Below are positions 30,419-40,326 of a DNA stretch of 64,000 nt, piece by piece; position 1 is the first letter of the stretch, and the number at the start of each line of letters is the position of its first letter. This DNA comes from Gonatopus flavifemur (lineage: Eukaryota > Arthropoda > Insecta > Hymenoptera > Dryinidae). Where the stretch lies: positions 3,090,001-3,154,000 of the forward strand of contig JAFFJZ010000017.1 of the NCBI GenBank assembly GCA_018340375.1, written 5' to 3'. Below the pieces are notes generated by a model, which did not search any database, was not told the DNA's origin, and saw only the letters and a program-made list of their open reading frames with translations. The translations under genes and the position numbers were made by a program.

Positions 30419-33414
30419 GATTTCATCCAGTATCATCGTTTGTACCCTGAATCCGGTTGAGATAGAGCATTTTGAAACTTCTCATCCTGTAATTTTTCAA
30501 CTTTCGGGAGCTATAAAATGACTTAGGAGATTCCGGCAAAAATCCTGCCTGGATCACAATGATTCCCACATGCCAGAGTATGATTTCACCCAGTATTATA
30601 GTTTGTACCCCAAACTCGGATGGGATAGAGCATTTGAAGACAAAAAAGTTGTAATTCCGTAACTTTCGGGCGCTATAAAATGACTTAGGAGATTCCGGCA
30701 AAAATTCTGCCTGGATCACGATGATCCCCACATGTCAGAGTATGATTTCACCAATTTCCATCGTTTGTACCCTGAATCCGGATGAGATAGAGCATTTTGA
30801 AACTCCTAATCCTGTAATTTTTCAAGTTCCGGGGGCTGTAAAATGACTTAGGAGATTCCGGCAAGAATTCTGCCTGGATCACAATGATCCCCACATGCCA
30901 GAGTATGATTCCACCTGGTATCATTGTTAGTACCCTGAATCCGGATGGGATAGAGCATTTGAAGACAAAAAAGTTGTAATTTCGTAACTTTCGGGTGCTA
31001 TAAAATGACTTAGGAGATTCCGGCAAACATTCTGCCTGGATCAAAATGATCCCCACATGCCAGAGTATGATTCCACCAAGTATCATCGTTTGTACCCTGA
31101 ATACGGATGAGATAGAGCATTTGAAGACAAAAGAGTTGTAATTTCGTATCTTTCGGGCGCTATAAAATGACTTAGGAGATTCCGGCAAAAATTCTGCCTG
31201 GATCACAATGATCCCCACATGCCAGAGTATGATTTTACTCAGTATCATAGTTTGTACCCTAAATCCGGATGGGATAGAGCATTTGAAGACAAAAAAGTTG
31301 TAATTTCGTAACTTTCGGGTGCTATAAAATGACTTAGGAGATTCCGGCAAAAATCCTGCCTGGATCACAATGATCCCCAGATGCCAGAGTATGATTCCAC
31401 CCAGTATGATCATTCGTACCCTAAATCTGGATGAGATAGAGCATTTGAAACTCCTAATCCTGTAATTTTTCAACTTTCGGGAGCTATAAAATGACTTAGG
31501 AGATTCCGGCAAGAATTCTGCATGTATCACAATGATCCCCACATGCCAGAATATGATTTCACCCAGTATTATCGTTTGTACCCTGAATCCGGTTGAGATA
31601 GAGCATTTTGAAACTCCTAATCCTGTAGGTTTTCAACTTTCCGGAGCTATAAAATGACTTAGGAGATTCCGGCAAAAATCCTGCCTGGATCACAATGATC
31701 CCCACATGTCAGAGTATGATTCCACTCAGTATCATCGTTTGTACCCTGAATCCGGATGAGATAGAGCATTTGAAGACAAAAGAGTTGTAATTTCGTAACT
31801 TTCGGGCGCTATAAAATGACTTAGGAGATTCCGGCAAAAATTCTGCCTGGAACACAATGATCCCCACATGCCGGGGTATGATTCTATCCAGTATCATCGT
31901 TTGTACCCTGAATCCGGATGAGATAGAGCATTTTGAAACTCCTGATCCTGTAATTTTTCAACTTTCGGGCGCTATAAAATGACTTAGGAGATTCCGGCAA
32001 AAATTCTGCCTGGATCACAATGATCCCCACATGCCAGAGTATGATCTCACCAAGTATCATCGTTTGTACCCCGAATGCGGATTAGATAGAGCATTTGAAG
32101 ACAAAAGAGTTGTAATTTCGTAACTTCCGGGTGCTTCAAAAGGACTTAGGACATTCCGGCAAACATCCTGCCTGGATCACAATGATCCCCACATGCCAGA
32201 GTATGAGTCCACCCAGTATCATCATTTGTACCCTAAATCCGGATGAGATAGAGCATTTTGAAACTCCTAATCCTGTAATTTTTCAACTTTCGGGAGCTAT
32301 AAAATGACTTAGGAGATTCCGGGAGAAATCCTGATGGATCACAATGATCCCCACATGCCAGAGTATGATTCGACCCAGTATCATCGTTTGTACCCTGAAT
32401 CCGGATGAGATAGAGCATTTTGAAACTCCTAATCCTGTAATTTTTCAACTTTCGCGGGCTATAAAATGACTTAGGAGATTCCGGCAAGAATTCTGCCTGG
32501 ATCACAATGATCCCCACATGCCAGAGTATGATTCCACACAGTATCATCGTTTGTACCCTAAATCCGGATGAGATAGAGCATTCGAGGACAAAAGAGTTGT
32601 AATTTCGTAACTTTCGGGTGCTCTAAAATGACTTAGGAGATTCCGGCAAAAATTCTGCCCGGATCACAATGATCCCCACATGCCAGAGTATGATTTCACC
32701 GAATATCATCGTTTGTACCCCACATCCGGTTGAGATAGAGCATTTTGAAACTCCTAATCCTGTAATTTTTCAACTTTCGGGAGCTATCAAATGACTTAGG
32801 AGATTCCGGCAAAAATCCTGCCTGGATCACAATGATCCCCACATGCCAGAGTATGATTCCACCCAGTATTATAGTTTGTACCCTGAATCCGGATGGGATA
32901 GAGCATTTGAAGACAAAAAAGTTGTAATTTCGTAACTTTCGGGTGCTATAAAATGACTTAGGGGATTCCGGCAAAAATTCTGCCTGGATCACAATGATCC
33001 CCACATGCCAGAGTATGATTTCATCAAGTATCATCGTTTGTACCCCGAATGCGGATGAGATAGAGCATTTGAAGACAAAAGAGTTGTAATTTCGTAACTT
33101 CCGGGTGCTATAAAATGACTTAGGAGATTCCGGCAAAAATCCTGCCTGGATCACAATGATCCCCACATGCCAGAGTATGATTTCACTTAGTATCATCATT
33201 TGTACCCTAAATCCGGATGAGATAGAGCATTTTGAAACTCCCAATCCTGTAATTTTTCAACTTTCGGGTGCTATAAAATGACTTAGGAGATTCCGGCAAA
33301 AATTCTGCCCGGATCACAATGATCCCCACATGCCAGAGTATGATTCCACAAAGTATCATCGTTTGTACCCTGAATACGGATGAGATAGAGCATTTGAGGA
33401 CAAAAGAGTTGTAA

Positions 33415-33431
33415 TTTCGTAACTTTCGGGC
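33415..33431 (+). other. CENP-B-box-like 17-mer in a last-edge monomer
   Basis: This motif is intact in one of the last monomers before the array ends, so it survives in the more diverged right edge of the satellite. TTCG lies at 33416-33419 and CGGG at 33427-33430. Confidence 0.55.
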
Positions 33432-34603
33432 GCTATAAAATGACTTAGGAGATTCCGGCAAAAATCCTGCCTGGATCACAATGATCCCCACATGCCAGAG
33501 TATGATTCCACCCAGTATCATCGTTTGTACCCTAATCCCGGATGAAATCCGGAGATCACCGTCAAAATTTTCAGCGAAAACGACTAAATTTTGACCTCAA
33601 ATTTTGTGGTACAAAAAATGCGTTAATTTCAACGAAGAATAACATGTCAAAATGACATCATTTTGATGGAATTCTCCTGCGTTAATTTTCGAATAATCTA
33701 AGTATAATATCAAAATGGTATAATTTATCAGGACTGATTGTAGAGAAGTTCGATGTTAGACGCGCAATAATCTACATATACATATACCTACATCAGTGGG
33801 AGTTCTCTCACACAGATTTGGCAAAATTGAAAATGAAAAAAAGAAACATACTTTGAATTGTAAGTTTCATTCGATTCAGATTTTGAATTGATGAGTCCTT
33901 ATGAAAAATGTATAATCGTCTTTTGTTTTCCTTTCACGTCGAATCAGAACTTGAGAAAAACATGTTGAGAAAAGAACATATGCATAGACGGAAGCCAAAC
34001 TGTAACGCTTGTAACTCCGTTTTCTGTCGACGGTGGCGCTGGTGGATTTCCGATTGCATGGGAACTCTCATCTCTCATCAGCTCTCATTCATGCCTGCAC
34101 CGTGACAGCGTACAGTACTCATCGATTCCGTAGTGGATATTTTATAGATATGGATCGGCCAGTTAGTGAAAACATGAATCTTTTAGTAAGAATAATTGAT
34201 ATTTTATTCTTATCTCACGTATTCGGAATACGGTATTTAAAAAAACAAAAACAAGTCGCAACTCTTTGTTGATTGAATTCAGTAGAAAAGCTAACCTATT
34301 GATTGTTTCACGTTTCTTACAAACTTATACGACAGGATGTGCATAATAGTTTGGTGATGTAGAAACATAATTAAACTTTTTTATTAGTACATTTAACGGA
34401 AATCAGTATATGGGTCATCATACTTTTAAGGTCTCCTCGAATTTCGTACTTTCCCTAAACTTGCACATTGAATGCAGCAATGAATCGATGTGTGCAATGG
34501 AAAATTACTTGGATAATCAAAAATAGTACAAATTGCATAATGCGAAACAATTTTTGTATTACTGAAAAAAATTTTTCTTACTTCCCAAATCCAAGATCAA
34601 AGT

Positions 34604-34631
34604 TGACATGCTGTTCTAAAACAGCATGTCA
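34604..34631. repeat. Perfect 12-bp hairpin
   Basis: TGACATGCTGTT and its exact reverse complement AACAGCATGTCA flank a 4-base loop (CTAA). A second outer pair, ATCCAAG at 34589-34595 and CTTGGAT at 34655-34661, could extend the fold. This is probably a remnant of a small fold-back element. Confidence 0.7.
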
Positions 34632-34995
34632 CACGCGTATTTTCATAGTAAAACCTTGGATCTATTCATGATTTTTCCAACAACCAGGACTTTGCAGACC
34701 GGATTTGAGTACAAAATTAATTGTTCTTTCCAATACTATTGACAAAATTGATGAAATATTTTTCGATATATTTTTTAAACTTAACGGAACTTTGTCCACG
34801 TATTTTGAGTTCTTTCCGTTACGACGTTCTTAAGTCAGTGCCATTTTCCTATGAAACGTTAATTGCCCAAGAGTTACATATGAATAAACATCTCAGTGCT
34901 TTTCAACTCAGAATTGAAGCGCATGATGGCGCTGTAGTCAATAATTGCGTCAGTCAGAGCCATTTTGTACGGTTGGATGCGAGCGTGTGTTTATC

Positions 34996-35181
34996 AATCA
35001 CCACTACGTGACGTAGGTTTTCTCGGTAAGTATTTGATATATTGGGTGGCCATTTTTTGTATGGTACATCAATTGGTCATGATAAAATGAACGTACCAAT
35101 AATATGAGAATATTGCATGAATTCGATGTAAGAATTGTTATTGTAAGAAATGTCCTCTGTATGAATCACCACTACGTGACG
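34996..35181 (+). repeat. 18-bp direct repeat pair, 168 bp apart
   Basis: The 18 bases AATCACCACTACGTGACG occur at 34996-35013 and again at 35164-35181 with no mismatch. The DNA around them also has some similarity. It may be a short tandem duplication or the edges of an insertion; nothing more can be said. Confidence 0.6.
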
Positions 35182-35247
35182 CTAATCCGCAAAAGCTGCC
35201 GAAAACCATGAGGCGATTGCTGATTTATATGTAAGCTTGTGTCTAAG

Positions 35248-35440
35248 GGTTTTTGAGGTCGCTGATTACGAATCTGAAGTCAGATTTTGAAAATTCAATA
35301 TGGCGGATCCCATATGGCCGACCGAAATCTCAGAATTCAACAAATTTTCTTCAAACTCCGTACTTGGGGGTTTTCGGGATTGCTAATTACGAATCTGGAA
35401 TTATATTTTGCAAATTCAATATGGTGGATCCAATATGGTG
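35248..35440 (+). repeat. Diverged ~120-bp dispersed repeat, two units
   Basis: Two units begin at 35248 and 35368. Both have the order GCTGATTACGAATCTG (or GCTAATTACGAATCTG), then about 25 bases, then CAATATGGCGGATCC (or CAATATGGTGGATCC). The AATATGGCGGATCC motif is of a kind I recall in dispersed insect repeats. That recollection is not verified. Confidence 0.6.
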
Positions 35441-36069
35441 GCATATATCCGTGTCGATCAAGAGAACATGTGTTTTATTCATTTGGAAAATATTATAAGA
35501 ATATTGGAAAACCCGTCCATAAAAATAAAACGTCGAAGGAAAATCTACTTTTTCAGTCATTCTGTTGAAGGAGTAATTGAATAATAGATTTCATTTCGTT
35601 TGAGTAAAGGATCGTGTCTCATACATTTTGCTTAAAGTTTAAAGTATGATTGTTCATGTTTTTTGTTCAAATTCTATAATTGTATAATTATATTCTCAAT
35701 TCATATCTTAACTTTGTGCTTGTTGAATTTTTACATCCCCACACTCCCCTTATTCATATCTTTCAAAATAAATATACCTACAAATTTTGAAAAATATGTT
35801 TCAAGATGCAATCAGAGTTTTATCAGGAATAGCAGATGAAGTAGTTTCATGACTGTTAGGAAACATATACACCTCAAGTTGTGCTTCATTCTTAAAATTT
35901 GGAAAAATAATGTTTCCCTTTAAATAAGAATAATGTTTTCCTTTTCAATCAATTCAATCCAAAAAAACAATATCCCATATCAACAGTGTTACATTTTTCA
36001 CGAGTTTATGAAGGATTATATAAAGATTATACAAGGATACTGGCTTTCTCATGGTTTTCCTATTTTTTG

Positions 36070-36105
36070 GGCGCCATCTTGGAACCGCCATATTGAATCC
36101 TGGAA
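36070..36105 (-). repeat. Inverted fragment of the ATGGCGG repeat
   Basis: The plus strand reads GCGCCATCTTGGAACCGCC followed by ATATTGAATCC. Its reverse complement matches the CAATATGGCGG core of the 35248-35440 repeat, so a related fragment lies here in the opposite orientation. Confidence 0.45.
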
Positions 36106-38175
36106 AATAATTGATTGGGTTTGGAAGAATGGTCATCCATACCTTCATATGCGGTCAATTGGATATTACATTGAAACTTTTTGCGTACTACAGAGATAGA
36201 TTGAAAAAAAAAACACCAAAAATGATGATTTTTCGGGGAAAAATGTCTATAACTTTTCCGGATCAAGTTCTACGTTGAATCACTCAACGGCATTCGAAAG
36301 AGGAGGCTTTGAACTATCAAAAATGCTACATTGAAAATTTTTCCCATGATCTTTTCTCATAAAAAATTATGAAGTCGAAACTTAAGTAAGAATTCGTGGT
36401 ATTCAGAAGGAGAGGGAGTGAAAAAAAACACTTCTGTTGGCAAAACTGTACTGCTGAGAGTCTCATACACATATATTTGAGTGTATCTAAACAAATATCA
36501 CATGAAATGTGAAAAAAATCAAGTTTGATTTTTTTCACACGTTTGGACCTTAAAAGTATAATGACCCATATACGTAAGTGGAAATGTAGAATAATAATGC
36601 ATAAAATGTAGTGAATAAATTTGGTACCTGACAATGAATACCATCTTCCTGATTCAGTGAGAGTGTATTGAAATGAAACATCTTGGATGAATTGATGAAT
36701 GCATCAATGATTGAATGATATTAAAATACTCTTCTAATTTTTCGATGAGTGGTGAACGTACGTATTCATACCTATTCTTAAAGGATTGTCAAGAAATGCA
36801 GATTTTTCTTTCTGTCATAAGAATGCAAACATAAAGTTTGAGCGTAGTGAATGTTTTCTGTAGAATTGAATTATCACCAGTCTAACTCCAATATCTTTGG
36901 AATCAAATGAAATCATAATTCTTTTTATGAAATATTATCTGTCTGCTCAATTTAATGACAATGCCTTTCCTTCAAGGGAAAAGTTACAAAACGTGACATA
37001 CTATTCATGAGCAAAAGTGGGCACTGAACAAATATTCTTATTGAATAGAAGTATTTGAAACCATTTTGATATATGAATGATGTCATAATACGTGATCTGC
37101 GTTACTGTTTTGGATATTTATCCCATTAAAATAACAATCATATTGAACATGTTCGATTTCTAACCTCGAAATGGTATCAATGTTATTGAAACAAAAAGTG
37201 TTCAAAACTTCTCCGGAATTCAATCAAGGAAGGCTGAGGGATTAGAAAGCAAGGGTTATACAATTAATTTGATATAATTTTTCCATATTTTCTTCATATC
37301 CATAAAATAAATTCTTCTCAACGTTCCTGTAAGAATCTTCAGAAAAATTTTGAAATTCAAACGATTCTCAACAAAATAATATTCCAAGCTCCTAAAAACG
37401 CAAAGTATCGTCTATTTTACGCTGGGTGAATGGTGCCTGGGTGTATATTTCTTATTGAAGTAATGTAGTTTGTAATTATTCGAAAATATTTCTTCTGAAT
37501 TCTTTGAGATCTGTTTGAGTAGAAGAGGAATTCAATTTGTATTCATGTCTAATTTTTCAATGAAATTTTATCAGAAATTGATAATAGCTTGATATAATCT
37601 CTATGACTTTGTATAAAATTCTATTGATGGGATTCTGTTTTAATCGATTGAAGATTATTGAGAATGAATTGAAAAGCTGTATGTAATTTGTGAAGATCTC
37701 AACTTTATGCAATTGGGAATTCTTTGATTTTGGGAAATTATTGCAAATAAAATATTTGAAAATATAAGATGAATAGGGTCGGAAAATGTGATAAAAATAG
37801 TTCTGGATATCACAATACGCTCATATCTCAATTAATGAAGTAATTATGAAATTATGGAATTCCGCAATTGCATCCTTATGAATTGATTATTCGAGTCCTT
37901 TCCTATTATCGAATTATATGAATTCAAGATAGAAATGTGATCATTGAGTGATTCATATTTCATTTTTATTCTGATTATCCCATTCATTTCATTGCTCATG
38001 TTTAGATTTTCATTAGGATTTCATAAGTGCCTTGAATAGTCTTCAATACATCCATCACAAACATGCGCGCTTGCTTATCAAATGTATTCTATCGATAAAA
38101 GCCTATTCAATTATTCAATTATTATCAATATCTAGTTGGAGTTTGACATTGAAATTTGTGCATTTGATTCTGTAG

Positions 38176-40218
38176 ACTCGCAAGTGGCGTGCCAGGCGTG
38201 CTAGAATAGAGATAAATAAGAAATTATATTTACATGATCTCCAAAATCGAATTGAGCTAGCCAATGATGTCATGTCCGCCGATTCAGAGGGTTCTAACAG
38301 TCCTTCAATTATATCTGACAATGAAGAATTTCCTAACATGAATAATGATATTGCAGTGTTTGATGATAAAACAGATCATACAGAATACATTACAACATTC
38401 AATGCTGATGATGAGGAAGTCCCAATGAATACCAGTGGAAACAATTTAGAAGCATACTTTGAAGCAATTGGAATCAATAATCAAAACTTGAATAAAGAAC
38501 AGCAGGATTCATACTTATTGAAATCTTTGAGAGAATGGGCTTTAAGAGGTGTGAGTTTTACAAAAATCAATGATTTGCTCAGGAGACTGAAGATTTTGCA
38601 TCCTAACCTTCCAAGCAGTTATAAAACATTGCTACATACTCCTTGTGAGGCAATGATTACTAATTTGACAAATGGAAAATTTTGGTATAAAGGAATTACT
38701 GCAAACATCCATGAAAGATTAACAAAAAATCTTTTAGTAGAAAACGGTGAGATTTTAATCGATGTTAATATCGATGGGTTGGATCCGTTCAAAAGCAGTG
38801 ATGATTGTATTCGGCCTATTCTTGGATCGTTTAAAAATGATGATGAACCATTCATTATTGCTATTCATGTGGGACAGAACAAACCAGATGATTTGGCAAC
38901 TTTCTTAAATGAATATGTAGATGAAGTTATAGACCTGGAGACCCATGGTATTAAAATGTACGACGATATCTATCCGGTGAGAATTGATAATTATGTACTA
39001 GATGCGCCAGCTAGAGCTTCCATTAAAAATATTATCGGCCATGGGGGTTGATTCGCCTGTGAAAAATGTGAAGGCATTCGCTATTTGGGGAGGGAAATTT
39101 TTCCGCGTTCGGATGCACCTTTCAGGACAGATGAATCTTTCAAAAACCGAACTAATCCATTGCATCATCATAGCGACTCGCCGTTGGAAAGAATTCCAAC
39201 AGGAATGATCTCACAAATGAGATTGGATGGAATGCATTTGATCTATGAAGGTGTCTCCAAAAGGTGGTTACATTTTGTGTTCGGCAAACAACAAAAGAGA
39301 AGAATTTCAACACAAGCTGAAGTCAATGAAATTTGTACGGATATTACAGCATTGAGATCACATGTTTGTACAGATTTTAGTCGCAGACCTCGATCCTTCG
39401 AATTATTAGCCAAATTCAAAGCAACAGAATTACGACGGATTCTGCTGTATGATGGTTTGGTATTATTCAAGAACATGGAGCCAAAATTATGGAAGAATTA
39501 TCTGATTCTACAAAGTTCTATTTACATATGTTCAAGTCCTGTTTTTGTGAAAACTATTATAGATGTTGCTGATTTACTAATTCGTCGATTTATTGAACAT
39601 AGTAAAAAAATTTTCGGTGAACATTTCATCGTTTACAATGTGCACAGCCTCTTGCACATGCCTCAAGAATGCAAATCACACGGCACCATTGATTCGTTCA
39701 GTGCATTTAAATATGAAAATTATCTTGGCGTTATCAAAAGAGCATTGAGGTCAACATACAAATCATTAGATCAATTGGCTAATCGAGATTTTGAAAGAAG
39801 TGGTCGTCACTTGAATCCACAAAATATAAAACTGTCGGGAAAATTGAAAACAAATCAGAAAAATATACATAGTGATGAATATTCTAAGATTAGCATTGGT
39901 GATATTTTTCCCAGTATTTCTAATTCGGATCGCTGTTTCGAAACGAAAAATGAAGATCTAGCTGTGCTAGTGAATATCCTTCATACAAAAAAAGGTGGAG
40001 TGAGATTGATTGGCCACAAGTTCACCGAAAAATCAGATTATTACACTTATCCACTAAATTCATCAGTGCTGGGAATATACAAAGTCGGTTCTTTGGAAGA
40101 TCAGAAATCTCTTTGGGATATATCCGAATTATCAAGGAAATGCATGCTCCTGCCCTGTTCAGAAGGAAAGGAAGAATACGTTTCGATCCCTATGCGACAC
40201 AACAAAAATATGAATTGA
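38176..40218 (+). pseudogene. CACTA/EnSpm TNP2-like transposase, one in-frame TGA
   Basis: A single frame of about 680 codons. It probably starts as an exon after the acceptor TGTAG at 38171-38175 (a basic stretch, TRKWRARRARIEINKK). The first in-frame ATG is at 38272. Visible family blocks: IDVNIDGLDPFKSS with IRPILGSF, then EPFIIAIHVGQNKPDDL; VLDAPARASIKNIIGHGG followed by FACEKCEGIRYLGR; RTDESFKNRTNPLHHH; a DGMHLIYEGV block; RPRSFELLAKFKATELRRIL; and NVHSLLHMP with GTIDSFSAFKYENYL. These match the metazoan TNP2-type transposase family as I recall it. TGA at 39049-39051, in GHGG-stop-FACEKC, is the only break, so both halves are in the same frame. In a DNA transposon this protein would cut and join element ends in the nucleus. 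The class name is from memory; a related DDE superfamily is possible. Confidence 0.75.
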
Positions 40219-40326
40219 GTGATGTTGAGAAAAATTATCAGTCATTTACATATAGAGTAATATAGAGTGTTTACGTGATTGATATTTGTTTCCTCCTTAT
40301 CAACTGGATCTGTTTTTAATTTACAG

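Larger units (their letters stand above)
1..33546. repeat. Satellite array, 162/163-bp monomers
   Basis: About 206 head-to-tail monomers in one orientation with no foreign insertion that I can see. The array continues off the left edge. Conserved landmarks in each monomer are CAGTATCATCGTTTGTACCC, GAGATAGAGCATTT, GACTTAGGAGATTCCGGC and GATCACAATGATCCCCACAT. Type B monomers have GAAGACAAAAGAGTTGTAAT followed by TTCGTAAC. Type A monomers have GAAACTCCTAATCCTGTAAT followed by TTTTCAAC. Type A is one base longer. Adjacent monomers differ by scattered substitutions and rare 1-bp indels, while monomers thousands of bases apart can be nearly identical, which is the signature of higher-order repeats. 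No coding function is supported; the many minus-strand reading frames are a by-product of the period. Confidence 0.98.
33547..38175. other. AT-rich intergenic DNA right of the satellite
   Basis: The satellite stops abruptly inside a monomer at about 33546. Unique AT-rich DNA follows, with stops in all frames and no reading frame that I recognise. A short exon-like stretch before a GTAAGT at about 35030 has no supporting partner. Small repeats and hairpins inside the stretch are listed separately. I see nothing else in 36200-38100. Confidence 0.7.

Noticed and set aside
148..33521. Dozens of minus-strand frames of 60-264 codons with repeats such as IILWHVGIIVIQAEFLPE
   Set aside because: They all arise from reading the satellite in the one minus frame without stops. 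Breaks coincide with 163-bp type A monomers and 1-bp indels, and there are no flanking signals of genes.
1..33546. CRISPR-like array of repeats and spacers
   Set aside because: The whole 162-bp unit is repeated without unique spacers, and the context is eukaryotic.
33908..35568. Small plus-strand frames at 33908, 34033, 34468, 34721, 35253 and 35287 as genes
   Set aside because: They overlap each other or dispersed repeats, have no recognised domains, and do not join across plausible splice sites.
36326..36634. 102-codon minus-strand frame in AT-rich DNA
   Set aside because: It has low-complexity hydrophobic composition, no homologue I recognise, no splice or neighbour support, and a length expected by chance.
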